Positions 51,494 to 60,918 of a DNA stretch of 64,000 nucleotides are shown piece by piece. Origin of the DNA: Coprothermobacter sp. GTDB taxonomy: Bacteria > Coprothermobacterota > Coprothermobacteria > Coprothermobacterales > Coprothermobacteraceae. Position 1 is the stretch's first letter, and every line of letters starts with the position of its first letter. The DNA lies in contig DUSQ01000035.1 in the NCBI GenBank assembly GCA_012842545.1, forward strand, positions 24,449 to 88,448, given 5' to 3'. The notes below the pieces were generated by a model, which worked only from the letters and a program-made list of their open reading frames with translations, was not told where the DNA came from and made no database searches. A program made the position numbers and the translations under genes.

Positions 51494-51972
51494 ACTAAAA
51501 ACTCCTCACTGGTAACAGTTATTATTTTCGTTTCTCGATCGATACTCAAAGCTTCCTTGGTAAAAGGAACACGTCTCGTCTCACCGTTTATCTCCAACAG
51601 CAGGAAAGGAGCTTCATCAGTCCCTTGGAGGTCCAGAACACGACCTACGACTTGCCCGTTAACAACTACTTCCATTTCAAGAAGCTCGCTTGTGGTATAA
51701 GTGTCACCTTGTCCAGCTCGACCTTTTACGTAAACCTTTTGGTTCACGAAAGGTTCCACCGCTTCAGGAGACTCGTAGCTGCGCAGTTTTATCACAAACC
51801 TTCCATCAGGCCCCAAGCGGACCTTTTCTAGCCTTAACAATGTTCCGTCTTCTAAGTAAAACTCACTAGCAGTACGAAGTATGTCCTCGGAACCATAAAG
51901 GTTGAAGTAAATTTCACCTTTGAGGCCGAAAACTTTACCAAACCGACCCAAACAGATTTTGTCCTTAGGCAT
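51490..51972 (-). CDS. rimM: 16S rRNA processing protein RimM
   Basis: 160 residues. LGRFGKVFGLKGEIYFNLY at the N-terminus and the PRC-barrel with LLEMEVV and EAPFLLLEI near the end. Helps mature the 30S head with S19. ylqD overlaps its start by 8 bases. Confidence 0.95.
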   Translation of the reverse strand: MPKDKICLGRFGKVFGLKGEIYFNLYGSEDILRTASEFYLEDGTLLRLEKVRLGPDGRFVIKLRSYESPEAVEPFVNQKVYVKGRAGQGDTYTTSELLEMEVVVNGQVVGRVLDLQGTDEAPFLLLEINGETRRVPFTKEALSIDRETKIITVTSEEFLV

Positions 51973-52378
51973 TTCTCAGTTCAACAACTTCTCCGTCTTT
52001 GATAACTATTTCAGCGTTATTTACTTTGTCTTCAAATCTGTCACCAGGCTGAAGATCGACATAGCCTTCCAAAACTGCATACACAACCTCTTCTCCTTCT
52101 TGGAGCTTGTCAATGTTAGCCAGATCAGATCTGAGCTGCCTAACCAAAGTTTCTCTGTCGTTAAGCTCGATCTGCAGCTGCTGACGTACAAGGTTCTTTT
52201 GAGCGTCGTTTTCACCAGGCACCATTACTGATAACTGTCTCAACTGACGTTCCAAAGTCTGCATTTCGATCTCAGTCTGTTTGATCAACGCATTTGCCTT
52301 CGCCTTCAAATCATCCTTCAGCCACGGTGTAACAATACCTTTGACAACAACGTTTCTTTTGACTTGCACAAAAATCAC
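51965..52378 (-). CDS. ylqD: YlqD family protein
   Basis: 137 residues: a beta N-terminus (VQVKRNVVVKGIVTPWLK), a long coiled coil at about residues 35-90 (heptad-rich in Leu/Gln), and a beta C-terminus (GYVDLQPGDRF, VIKDGEVVEL). Position between rpsP and rimM equals that of ylqD in Bacillus. Function unknown. The KH protein gene khpA/ylqC that normally accompanies it is missing here. Confidence 0.85.
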   Translation of the reverse strand: MIFVQVKRNVVVKGIVTPWLKDDLKAKANALIKQTEIEMQTLERQLRQLSVMVPGENDAQKNLVRQQLQIELNDRETLVRQLRSDLANIDKLQEGEEVVYAVLEGYVDLQPGDRFEDKVNNAEIVIKDGEVVELRNA

Positions 52379-52386
52379 TCTCCTAA

Positions 52387-52641
52387 CTAAGAAATGATGT
52401 TAGACTTGCGTAGCAAAACCTTTACCGAATCGGTGGGTTTGACGCCAACACTGAGCCAATACTTTACACGATCTTCCTTAAGCTGGATGGTTTCTGGTTC
52501 TGTTCTCGGATTGTAGAATCCCACGATCTCGATAAAACGTCCGTCACGTGGAGAACGCTCATCTGCTACCACCACTCGGTAGGAAGGTTGACCTTTCGCT
52601 CCAACTCGGAGTAATCTCATCTTTACTGCCACTTGTTGCAC
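52387..52641 (-). CDS. rpsP: 30S ribosomal protein S16
   Basis: 84 residues; VKMRLLRVGAKGQPSYRVVVAD, SPRDGRFIEIVGFYNP and YWLSVGVKPTDSVK match the family exactly. Ffh ends 6 bases upstream. Confidence 0.97.
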   Translation of the reverse strand: MQQVAVKMRLLRVGAKGQPSYRVVVADERSPRDGRFIEIVGFYNPRTEPETIQLKEDRVKYWLSVGVKPTDSVKVLLRKSNIIS

Positions 52642-52647
52642 CTCCTC

Positions 52648-53952
52648 TTATATTAGACCGCCCCTCAGCATTTTCTTAAGCTGAGCAGGGTTTTTAGCGA
52701 ATTTCCTCATGCTTCCATACTGCTTTAGCAGCATGTTTACCTCTTGCACCGTGGTGCCACTTCCAGCAGCTATCCTTCTTTTCCTCGATGCATTGAGTAC
52801 TTCTGGATGCTTTCTTTCGTAAGGGGTCATGGATTGAATTATGGCTTTCATACGTTTTATACGGTTTTTTCCTTGTTCTAGCGCTTCTGGATCAAGATTG
52901 GCGTTCACGGGCAAAGCTCTTGCCATGTAATCCATGAGTGATTCCTTGCTTATGGATTCAAAAACCTCTAAAAGCGTATTCATATCGAACTTCTCATCCT
53001 TGCCTTTTGTAGCGGGCCTTGATTCTTCCATTTCACGCTGCAGATCCATGATCTTCCTTAAAAAAGCTTTAGGATTACCAATGCCGAGGATCATGGCAGC
53101 AGTTTCACTAGGATCGAATGGCTCGAAATCCTTTATGTGCTCCCCTGTCCCCATGAACAATATGGGAACTCCGGAAACGTATGCCACAGACAGAGCAGCA
53201 CCACCTAATTCATCGCCATCGGCCTTAGCCAGGATCACACCGCTAATGGGAGCAGCCTCTTTGAAAGACTTCGCAATGTTAGCTGCTTCTTGACCAAGCA
53301 TGGCGTCAACAACGAGAAGCACTTCTTGTGGACTGAGCTGTTTATTTATCATGCTCAATTCTTGAAGCATGTCGGTTTCTACATGAAGACGACCTGCAGT
53401 GTCCAAAATCAGTACATCGTGAAGGCTTCTTTTCATGAAGTTCTGGATTTTACCAATATCTACTTTGCCATTCTCAACAAAAGATTCAAAGTAAAGACCG
53501 TTTTCGCTCGCAAGTACTTTTAACTGCTCAGCACCAGCAGGACGAAACGGGTCGGCAGCCCCAAGAACTACTGACTTGCCACTGCGTTTCAAGAAATAGC
53601 CCAGTTTAGCAGCAGTGGTTGTTTTACCAGATCCTTGTAAACCTGCAAGCACGTAGAGGGATATGCCTCTTGGGTTTACTTTTAAAGGTCTGTAGGAACC
53701 TAAAAGGGCTGTGAGTTCCTCATAAACAGTCTTTAGAAGATAGTCCTGAGGTGAAACGATACCTGTCTGGGGTTTTAGCTTTTCACGTAATCGCTCCACA
53801 AGTTCATTGACCACGGGAAGGCTAACATCAGCTTCAATGAGAAGCCAGCGTAAGTCCTTCAAGAACTGGTCAATATCCTCCTGCTTTAGTAAGCCCTTAG
53901 AACCAAATGGGGCAAACACATTCTGTATTCGCTTTGCCAAACCCTCAAACAT
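52648..53952 (-). CDS. ffh: Signal recognition particle protein Ffh
   Basis: 434 residues. N domain, G domain with GLQGSGKTTTAAKLG (P-loop near residue 108), DTAGRL, AKADGDELGGAAL (TKxD variant), and the Met-rich M domain (RIKRMKAIIQSMTPYE, GSGTTVQEVNMLLKQ). Targets membrane proteins co-translationally. One base after the ylxM stop. Confidence 0.97.
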   Translation of the reverse strand: MFEGLAKRIQNVFAPFGSKGLLKQEDIDQFLKDLRWLLIEADVSLPVVNELVERLREKLKPQTGIVSPQDYLLKTVYEELTALLGSYRPLKVNPRGISLYVLAGLQGSGKTTTAAKLGYFLKRSGKSVVLGAADPFRPAGAEQLKVLASENGLYFESFVENGKVDIGKIQNFMKRSLHDVLILDTAGRLHVETDMLQELSMINKQLSPQEVLLVVDAMLGQEAANIAKSFKEAAPISGVILAKADGDELGGAALSVAYVSGVPILFMGTGEHIKDFEPFDPSETAAMILGIGNPKAFLRKIMDLQREMEESRPATKGKDEKFDMNTLLEVFESISKESLMDYMARALPVNANLDPEALEQGKNRIKRMKAIIQSMTPYERKHPEVLNASRKRRIAAGSGTTVQEVNMLLKQYGSMRKFAKNPAQLKKMLRGGLI

Positions 53953-53953
53953 G

Positions 53954-54253
53954 TCAATTCTCCTCCAAAATCTTCATAACCTTCTGCCTTTCCGACTCAG
54001 GCAGCTCGTCAACTAAACGATCTACGAATCTAAGGAAACCCACATTTTCTTCAAATTGCTCTAGTTTTCTTACCGCACTATCCAATTGTTTAGCCACAGC
54101 TTGTCGTGACGTTCCTCGCTGCGAAGCAATTTCAATAACCGAAAGTCCGTAGTAAAGGTAAGCTTGAGCAACCTCGTACTCAGTCCTACCCAGTAGCTTT
54201 CCGTAAAGATCCAACAGACGAACATACCGATCCAATTTCTCTTTGTCAACCAT
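53954..54253 (-). CDS. ylxM: YlxM/UPF0122 family SRP-associated regulator
   Basis: 99 residues with a sigma-factor-region-4-like helix-turn-helix (YLYYGLSVIEIASQRGTSRQAVAKQLD). YlxM stimulates the SRP GTPases in some Gram-positive bacteria. First gene of the ffh operon; no SD before the ATG and a -10 box very near, see promoter. Confidence 0.92.
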   Translation of the reverse strand: MVDKEKLDRYVRLLDLYGKLLGRTEYEVAQAYLYYGLSVIEIASQRGTSRQAVAKQLDSAVRKLEQFEENVGFLRFVDRLVDELPESERQKVMKILEEN

Positions 54254-54264
54254 TTCAGGTTGAC

Positions 54265-54294
54265 ATTATATCACACTGTTTGCACCTGTTACAA
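54265..54294 (-). promoter_or_regulatory. Promoter of the ylxM-ffh operon
   Basis: TTGTAA (54294-54289), an 18-base spacer and TGA-TATAAT (-10 at 54270-54265, extended) on the minus strand. The predicted start near 54258 leaves about 5 bases before the ATG at 54253. Between this and the uvrB stop, AAAAGGT/ACCTTTT (54332-54338, 54370-54376) is a weak inverted repeat at the end of uvrB; no T-run. Confidence 0.75.
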
Positions 54295-54375
54295 GATTCT
54301 TTAGATGGGACAAGAGCAAACTAAAAGTTCCAAAAGGTCACTCAATGGAATTTGAAATTGGAAGAAACTACCTTT

Positions 54376-56331
54376 TCAGACTTTGTACGCAAGTTTTAGC
54401 TCTTTGATTTTATCTCTGATAACTATGGCTTTTTCAAATTCAAGTGCTTCAGCAGCTTCATACATTTCTTGCTCCAATTGAAGAAGCATGGCGTTTGCTT
54501 CTTCCTTTGTCATGCGGCTTCCTGACGCTCCACCACTTATGAAATCTAAGTAATCAACAACGCGCTTCCGCACTGTTTGAGGCGTTATTCCATGTTCTTT
54601 GTTGTATGCCAACTGTTTTTCTCTGCGCCTGTTTGTTTCATCTACAGCAGACCTGAGTGAGTCGGTGACTTGGTCAGCATATAGGATAACCATGCCATTC
54701 ACATTCCTGGAAGCTCTACCGATCATCTGTATTAGAGAACGCTCACTGCGGAGGAATCCTTCCTTATCAGCATCTAAAACGGCTACCAAAGAGACTTCTG
54801 GTAAATCCAACCCCTCTCTTAGAAGGTTTATCCCCACTACGATGTCGATTACACCTGTTCTCAGTTCTTTTAGAACTTGAGACCGTTCAATGACATCTAT
54901 CTCTGAATGCAAATACCTGACTTTAAACTTAAGTGAGCTCAAATACGTGGAAAGTTTTTCCGCCATCTGCTTGGTCAATGTCAAGACCAGTGCTCTTTCA
55001 CCGCGTTCTACTACTCGCGTAAGTTCCCTAACTAAATCCTCCACTTGGTTCTTTGCTGGCTTAACCACAACCTGAGGATCCACTAAGCCTGTGGGACGGA
55101 CAATCTGCTCCACTACTTGCTGCGAGACCTCCAATTCATAGGGTCCTGGAGTTGCGCTCACAAATACTACCTTATCCACCAATGACAGAAATTCGTCAAA
55201 ATTCAGTGGGCGGTTGTCCTTAGCAGAAGGTAAGCGAAATCCAAATCGTACCAGTGTTTCTTTCCTTTGCATCTCACCGTGGTACATGGCTCTGATTTGA
55301 GGAATAGTCAGATGACTTTCGTCAATAAACATTAGGTAAGGACGAGGAAAATAATCCAGTAAAGTGTAAGGTCTTTGTCCTTCCTTGCGCCCACTAAAGT
55401 AGCGTGAATAATTCTCGATACCACTGCAGTAACCAGTGGACAAAAGCATTTCCATGTCATACTTGGTCCGCTCTTCAATGCGCTGTGCTTCTATGTATTT
55501 ACCTTCCTCCTTAAACTGCCTAACTTGCTTATCCAACTCCACCATTACCTGATCTACCACATTCCTGATCAACTGTTCCGAGGTAATGAAGTACTTCGAG
55601 GGGAAAAACGTATAGGAATGATAAGAGAATAATTTCTCTCCAGTTAGCGGGTCACTTTCGTAAATACTTTCGATAATGTCATCATCAAAGAGCACAGAAA
55701 TAATACCTTGTGCATGAGGAGGGAAGACGTCAACCTTGAAACCCCTGGATCTGAAGTTGCCAGGTCTGAGCTCGATGTCATTTCTTTCATAACTGATCTG
55801 AGAAAGCCTTCTCATGAAAAGCTTTGTATCCATTTTCATACCTTCAGTGATAGAGAAAGCAGAACCCGCAAACACCTCCGGATTTTCCAGTGAGTAAATG
55901 CAAGAAACAGACGCCACTACCACCACATCGCGTCTGGATAATAGCGAAGAAATAGCCGATAGACGCATCTTATCGATGTCTTCGTTTATTGCAGCATCTT
56001 TAGGCAAATAGGTATCAGTTTCAGGAATGTACGCCTCGGGCCTGTAGTAATCATAATAGCTCATAAAGAGCTCCACAGCATTATGAGGAAAGAATTCCCG
56101 GAACTCTGAATAAAGTTGTACCGCCAAGGTCTTGTTTGGTGATATAACCAGCGTTGGCAAATTCAAAGCTTCTATGATCTTCGCCATGGTAAATGTCTTT
56201 CCAGAACCTGTCACACCAAGCAAGGTCTGGAACCTAAAGCTTTTCCTTACGCCATCACAAAGCTTCTCGATGGCTTCAGGTTGATCACCACTGGGCTCAA
56301 ATGGAGCTTCAACTTTAAAGCGCTCTTTCAT
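54376..56331 (-). CDS. uvrB: Excinuclease ABC subunit B
   Basis: Damage-verifying helicase of nucleotide excision repair. GVTGSGKTFTMAK (Walker A), the beta-hairpin region YYDYYRPEAYIP, DESH Walker B (FIDESHLTIPQ), ASRNVNG, and a C-terminal UVR motif (residues about 615-650) that binds UvrC. 651 residues. It is co-transcribed with rpoD (TAATG junction), so there is no SOS promoter directly before it. Confidence 0.97.
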   Translation of the reverse strand: MKERFKVEAPFEPSGDQPEAIEKLCDGVRKSFRFQTLLGVTGSGKTFTMAKIIEALNLPTLVISPNKTLAVQLYSEFREFFPHNAVELFMSYYDYYRPEAYIPETDTYLPKDAAINEDIDKMRLSAISSLLSRRDVVVVASVSCIYSLENPEVFAGSAFSITEGMKMDTKLFMRRLSQISYERNDIELRPGNFRSRGFKVDVFPPHAQGIISVLFDDDIIESIYESDPLTGEKLFSYHSYTFFPSKYFITSEQLIRNVVDQVMVELDKQVRQFKEEGKYIEAQRIEERTKYDMEMLLSTGYCSGIENYSRYFSGRKEGQRPYTLLDYFPRPYLMFIDESHLTIPQIRAMYHGEMQRKETLVRFGFRLPSAKDNRPLNFDEFLSLVDKVVFVSATPGPYELEVSQQVVEQIVRPTGLVDPQVVVKPAKNQVEDLVRELTRVVERGERALVLTLTKQMAEKLSTYLSSLKFKVRYLHSEIDVIERSQVLKELRTGVIDIVVGINLLREGLDLPEVSLVAVLDADKEGFLRSERSLIQMIGRASRNVNGMVILYADQVTDSLRSAVDETNRRREKQLAYNKEHGITPQTVRKRVVDYLDFISGGASGSRMTKEEANAMLLQLEQEMYEAAEALEFEKAIVIRDKIKELKLAYKV

Positions 56332-57413
56332 TACTCAATATCCAAATATTCCCTCAACTTTCTAATCCGAGTAGGATGACGCAGTTTCCTTAAAGCCTTC
56401 GTTTCAATCTGTCTAACTCTTTCACGTGTAATGTTGAAACTTGCCCCAACCTCTTCCAGCGTGTGCTCCACTCCGTCCACCAAACCATAGCGCATTTCAA
56501 TGATTTCTCTTTCTCGCTTGTTTAAGGTGCCAAGGACTTCTTCAAGGACGCGCCTACGTTCTTCTTCCCAGAAGTACTTATCAGCTGCACCTTCGCCCGT
56601 ATCGGGAACAAAATCTTGAACCCTACTGTCATCTTGATCCCCAATGGTGGCGTCTAGTGATTGCGGTTCTGGATTGGACATCTGCTTAAGTGCTAACACT
56701 TTGTCCTCACTGAACCCCAGAGCTTCAGCTAATTCCTGAACAGTAGGCTCCCTACCCAACTGGTTATATAACTCATTCAATTTTTTCTGGAATTGGTGGT
56801 ATGCCTCCACCATATGTACAGGACGCCTGATTAATCTTGACTGGTCAGCCAAAGCACGAGTAATGGCTTGTTTAATCCACCACGTAGCATAAGTGGAAAA
56901 TTTATAACCCTTTCTCCAGTCAAACTTTTCCACAGCCTTGATCAGCCCAATGTTGCCTTCTTGTATCAGCTCCATAAAGCTGAGGCCCTTATTGGTATAT
57001 TTTTTAGCAATTGAGATAACCAGACGCAAGTTTCTCTTTATGAGTTCCTCACGTGCTGCTGCGTCGTTCTTCTCAATCCTTTGAGCCAATATGCGCTCTT
57101 GCTCAGCGGTAAGAAGGTCATACTGACCCACATCGTGCAGGTAAACCTGCATAAGTTCTCTTACTTGCTCTTCCTCCTCAGGAAGGCCTTGTTCATAAGA
57201 AACACTTTCCCCATAAATTCTGGGCTCCTCAGGGATAATACTTATCCCTTTTTCCTCGAGGAACATGTCTATCTCATCAACGTCAAGATCCTCTGGATTC
57301 AAACTGTTGATGAGTAAATCGACATCCTCCTCCATCAAACCAAATTTTTTGTTGTAGAGGTTTTCTAACTCTTCAGTTAGATCCTTCTTCGCTTTCTTCC
57401 CTCTACTTGCCAT
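56331..57413 (-). CDS. rpoD: Primary sigma factor RpoD (sigma-A)
   Basis: 360 residues, like Bacillus SigA. Short region 1.1, region 2 with KFSTYATWWIKQAITRA (core binding and -10 melting), region 3, and region 4.2 TLEEVGASFNITRERVRQIE for the -35. The presence of dnaG just upstream in the operon is the universal dnaG-rpoD pairing. The -10 and -35 boxes listed in this window fit its specificity. The 79-base gap to dnaG contains a small hairpin (GTGC-GATTAA-GCAC) and AGAGGTGG as SD. Confidence 0.96.
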   Translation of the reverse strand: MASRGKKAKKDLTEELENLYNKKFGLMEEDVDLLINSLNPEDLDVDEIDMFLEEKGISIIPEEPRIYGESVSYEQGLPEEEEQVRELMQVYLHDVGQYDLLTAEQERILAQRIEKNDAAAREELIKRNLRLVISIAKKYTNKGLSFMELIQEGNIGLIKAVEKFDWRKGYKFSTYATWWIKQAITRALADQSRLIRRPVHMVEAYHQFQKKLNELYNQLGREPTVQELAEALGFSEDKVLALKQMSNPEPQSLDATIGDQDDSRVQDFVPDTGEGAADKYFWEEERRRVLEEVLGTLNKREREIIEMRYGLVDGVEHTLEEVGASFNITRERVRQIETKALRKLRHPTRIRKLREYLDIE

Positions 57414-57492
57414 ATTATTAGATACACCACCTCTGCATACGGACTTCTGTTACAACGTATACCCAAAAACCAGCGTGCTTAATCGCACTTTA

Positions 57493-59202
57493 TTATTCTA
57501 AACCTTGAAGTTGCCTACTTATTTCATCACGCTCGCTGAGAACCTCCTGCAGCTGTTCCAGCAAACCTTCGTCATGAGAGTTAGCTAACTCCGTTCTAAG
57601 TTTGGCAATGTAATTGTCTAAATCTTTCACCCTCCAGCGCCCCAGAAGCTCTTTTAACATTTTCTCCTTCTGTTCATATGTACCAAAATTCTCCAACATT
57701 GATTCCTCCACCAAATCTCTCAAATATGGGGGGAACATTTCCACATACTTTTGAGCTGTATGCTTTTCAGGATCCCAGTCCTTTATGGTATCCAGAACTT
57801 CCCTAAGCCCAGGGGTGTACGGGTAAAAATACTCGTCTTCAATTAGGATGTTACTTAGCTCAGGGGTGTTTATGAGAAGCCTGGCCATTTGTTCCTCAAT
57901 ACTTTCAACGTCCACCGGCTTCCTTGTAGTAGCAGCGTTGGTAGTAGCTCCTTCACCATGTTCGAACTTCGCTCCGCGGGAAGACAGAAAAGACTGTAGA
58001 GTTTTCGCTTCTAAACCCAACTTCTCACCAAGCTCATTAAGAGCCATCTCTAACAACGGCGATGTGGGTAGCCCCCTTAAGTTTTGCGACAATGCTTCCA
58101 AGAATTCTGGAGAGCGCATCCCACCAAAGTATTTAGCAGCCAAAAATTCCAAGAACTTCAGCAAATCCAGTGGTGCTGAGAGAACTTCGCTGAGTTTATT
58201 CTTGGATCTTAATGCCATTTCGTCTGGATCCACCCCCTCGGGCAACAAAGCCACAAGAGGTTCCACATTCTGCGATAGTAAAACAAAACAACCCTTGAAG
58301 GCTGCCATAATTCCAGCATCGTCCGAATCCAAAAGAAAAGTAGCTCTCCTTACTTTTCGGCCCAGCAAGCGAGACTGTTCAGGGGTGACCGTCGTTCCCA
58401 AAATGGCCACTACGTTTGGAAAACCCTCTTGGCTGAGCACCACGGCATCGAAATATCCCTCTACAAGGACAACAGACTTTGTCTTCTCCATACTGGGCAA
58501 AGCTTGAGTAAGCCCATAAAGTACAAGAGACTTCTTAAACACGGGAGTCTCACCTGTGTTCAAGTACTTCACAGGATTCGTATCGTCCAAAGTTCTTGCT
58601 CCAAATCCAATAGTTCTTCTGCTCAGATTCTCAATGGGGAAAACGATTCTTCCACCAAAAAAGTCGTTACCGATGCTATTCGTAAGCCCAGCTTTTCTCA
58701 CCAGATCAGCGGGAAAACCCTTTCTGGCCAACGCCTTCTGCAAGAAATCACGAGTGGGATCATATCCTAAGCCAAAAACACTTATTGTCTCAGCTTTTAG
58801 TCCCCTGTTACTAAGATAGCTCAGTGCCAAAGCACCACTCCTGGTGAGCAGTACTCCATTCATCAACCGCCGGGCTTCTTCTAACACCTGCAAGATCTTT
58901 TCAGTCTCCGTATTCTCATCAATGGCAATACCAAGCTCTGCGGCAAGCATCTTTACTGCCTCGCGATAGGTTGTGTTTTCAATCTTTGAAAGAAACTTGA
59001 TGACGTCACCGCCCTCCCCGCAGCCAAAACACTTGAAGATACCCTTGCTCGGGTTAACACTAAATGAAGGAGTTTTTTCGCTGTGGAAAGGACACAACCC
59101 GAAATAGTTCCTGCCAACTTTCTTAAGACTTACGTAACGTGAAACTACCTCTACTATGTCCACATTATTCCTTATGTAGACGGCCGCTTCGTCAATCGTC
59201 AT
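57493..59202 (-). CDS. dnaG: DNA primase
   Basis: About 569 residues from the ATG at 59202 (GGTGG 7 bases upstream; the earlier in-frame start lies in nnr). Zinc finger Cys37-His40-Cys58-Cys61 (CPFHSEKTPSF, CFGCG), RNA polymerase core with LSNRGL and GFGARTLDD, Toprim VLVEGYFDAV and LLDSDDAG, C-terminal DnaB-binding domain. Makes Okazaki primers. Confidence 0.96.
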   Translation of the reverse strand: MTIDEAAVYIRNNVDIVEVVSRYVSLKKVGRNYFGLCPFHSEKTPSFSVNPSKGIFKCFGCGEGGDVIKFLSKIENTTYREAVKMLAAELGIAIDENTETEKILQVLEEARRLMNGVLLTRSGALALSYLSNRGLKAETISVFGLGYDPTRDFLQKALARKGFPADLVRKAGLTNSIGNDFFGGRIVFPIENLSRRTIGFGARTLDDTNPVKYLNTGETPVFKKSLVLYGLTQALPSMEKTKSVVLVEGYFDAVVLSQEGFPNVVAILGTTVTPEQSRLLGRKVRRATFLLDSDDAGIMAAFKGCFVLLSQNVEPLVALLPEGVDPDEMALRSKNKLSEVLSAPLDLLKFLEFLAAKYFGGMRSPEFLEALSQNLRGLPTSPLLEMALNELGEKLGLEAKTLQSFLSSRGAKFEHGEGATTNAATTRKPVDVESIEEQMARLLINTPELSNILIEDEYFYPYTPGLREVLDTIKDWDPEKHTAQKYVEMFPPYLRDLVEESMLENFGTYEQKEKMLKELLGRWRVKDLDNYIAKLRTELANSHDEGLLEQLQEVLSERDEISRQLQGLE

Positions 59203-60574
59203 AACGAGCCCACCAGTTTTCAGCAATTTTTTCTATGAACCGGTTCAGATCTAAACCAGCTGAAAACTCCGATGCACTTTTCCCATGCAAATAGGCAGCA
59301 GCCACAGCCGCATTAGCTAAACTCAGCCCTCTGCATAGGAAAAAGCCAATTAAACCAGATAAGACGTCGCCCGTACCTCCGGTAGCTAATCTCGCTTCAT
59401 TAATGGGTATTACCATGAAATTCTCGCCATCATAAACAATAGTACCTGGCCCCTTTAACAAAACAACTTGTCCATATTGTTCATAAAGACGTCTTGCAGC
59501 TTCGTACCGGTTGGTTCTTACTTCCTCTGCGCTCATATTAAGGAGTCGCGCTGCTTCACCTTCATGAGGCGTTATAACTGCGTTCTTCGCATGCTCTAAA
59601 ACTTCCGCACATAAAGCTGCTGCGTCTATGACCTTCGGCGCTGGCGTGGCAGCCATCTGAGCAGCCAAAGACATGTCACCAAGACCTGGACCAATAATTC
59701 CCACACTTACACCAGGACCTTCTCCCTTTACCACTTGAGGAAGTGCTTTCACTACAAATTCTTCTGCATATTCGTCACCTTTCACATACACAAGCCCAGC
59801 ACCCATGAGCACCAGCGTTTTGGCTACCAAAAGTGCTGCTCCGGGGAAATGTTTTGATCCAGCGACTACGGTTACTTGCCCCGCTTCTCTCTTATGATAA
59901 GCTTTCATTCTCGCACTCCTCATGAGGCTTCCCACATCGGCCTCTTCAATCAAGTACGCTGTGGTGGAAGCCTTACTTTCGAAAAACTTTCCATATCCAA
60001 GACTTTCCAAGACGAACTGACCGCTTCGCACTAAACCCAGACCGGTTACCGCGTTTAGCTTAGGTAAACCTAAAAAGACTGTGAGATCTGCTTGCACTAT
60101 GGGAACGTTGACTAAACCCTGAGCAGTAAGGCCAGAGGGCATATCAACACTAACCACGGGGCATGACACAGCATTCATCTCATCAATTAAAGTGGTATAT
60201 TCAACCCTTAAAGGCGGTCGAAAACCATATCCGAACAAGCCATCAACAAGGACGTCACAATCCAGTAGCTCCTGAATGCTTTCACATACTGTGGCTCCGT
60301 TGTCCAACAAGTAAGATAGCCGCGGCGACCTTTCCAAAGCTAGAACTTTGATTTCATTGCCCGCGTCTAGAAGAAACCGAGCACAGGTGAGTGCATCTCC
60401 ACCATTATTACCTTTGCCAGCCACTATCCCCACCCTTCTTGGGTTTACCATCCGTATAACCCGCTCAGCCACAGTTCTACCTGCTATTTCCATTAGGGCG
60501 GCAGGCTCCACTTGATAAGCTCCAAAGAGAGCGTTTTCCAGGTCTTTCATGTTACTTCCAATTAGTGGAATCAC
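59192..60574 (-). CDS. nnr: Bifunctional NAD(P)HX epimerase/dehydratase
   Basis: Repairs hydrated NAD(P)H. About 460 residues. Epimerase N-domain: MEIAGRTVAERV, AGKGNNGGDAL, SVDMPSGL. ADP-dependent dehydratase C-domain: GSKHFPGAALL, TPHEGEAARLL, LKGPGTIVYDG, and GTGDVLSGLIGFFL with the catalytic Asp. The GTG at 60574 has GGGAGG 9 bases upstream and fits the family N-terminus. acpS-nnr adjacency is common. Confidence 0.95.
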   Translation of the reverse strand: MIPLIGSNMKDLENALFGAYQVEPAALMEIAGRTVAERVIRMVNPRRVGIVAGKGNNGGDALTCARFLLDAGNEIKVLALERSPRLSYLLDNGATVCESIQELLDCDVLVDGLFGYGFRPPLRVEYTTLIDEMNAVSCPVVSVDMPSGLTAQGLVNVPIVQADLTVFLGLPKLNAVTGLGLVRSGQFVLESLGYGKFFESKASTTAYLIEEADVGSLMRSARMKAYHKREAGQVTVVAGSKHFPGAALLVAKTLVLMGAGLVYVKGDEYAEEFVVKALPQVVKGEGPGVSVGIIGPGLGDMSLAAQMAATPAPKVIDAAALCAEVLEHAKNAVITPHEGEAARLLNMSAEEVRTNRYEAARRLYEQYGQVVLLKGPGTIVYDGENFMVIPINEARLATGGTGDVLSGLIGFFLCRGLSLANAAVAAAYLHGKSASEFSAGLDLNRFIEKIAENWWARYDD

Positions 60575-60575
60575 A

Positions 60576-60905
60576 TTAAACAACCTCCCACACAGCTATG
60601 GCTACGGCGTTATCTTTCTCGTGACTTATGGAAACCCACACTGTGCCTTGAACTTCATAACCAACGATTTTCGCCTGACGCGCTGGAGAAGAAATAACTA
60701 TGTTCCTGAACGGAATACTTGGTGTATTCAACGCTTTCTTGACTGCCTCTTTGGCGGCGAAGCGAGCCGCCAGTGAAGGGATTGACATTTGCTTTTCTTC
60801 TTCGGCAAAATACTTGGAAAGCAGTTTTTCACCATGTTTTATGAGTATTTTTTCGAATCGGCTCAAGGAGACAATATCAATTCCAACGCCCTTTATGGCC
60901 ATCAT
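60576..60905 (-). CDS. acpS: Holo-[acyl-carrier-protein] synthase
   Basis: Attaches phosphopantetheine (from CoA) to ACP. GVGIDIVSLSRFE with the magnesium Asp, LAARFAAKEAVKKAL with the Glu, and SISHEKDNAVAIAV. 109 residues from either of two adjacent ATGs. Heads the acpS-nnr-dnaG-rpoD-uvrB operon and has no SD. Confidence 0.96.
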   Translation of the reverse strand: MMAIKGVGIDIVSLSRFEKILIKHGEKLLSKYFAEEEKQMSIPSLAARFAAKEAVKKALNTPSIPFRNIVISSPARQAKIVGYEVQGTVWVSISHEKDNAVAIAVWEVV

Positions 60906-60918
60906 GTATAATTTATAC
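60906..60918. promoter_or_regulatory. Overlapping divergent -10 boxes in a 13-bp palindrome
   Basis: GTATAA-T-TTATAC is a perfect odd palindrome. On the minus strand TATAAA (60917-60912) ends 7 bases before the acpS ATG; on the plus strand TATAAT (60907-60912) and TATACT (60915-60920) could serve bpsA. The two promoters would share DNA. Confidence 0.55.

Noticed and set aside
54332..54376. Terminator after uvrB
   Set aside because: Only a 7-bp repeat with a 31-base loop and no T-run; not enough to call.
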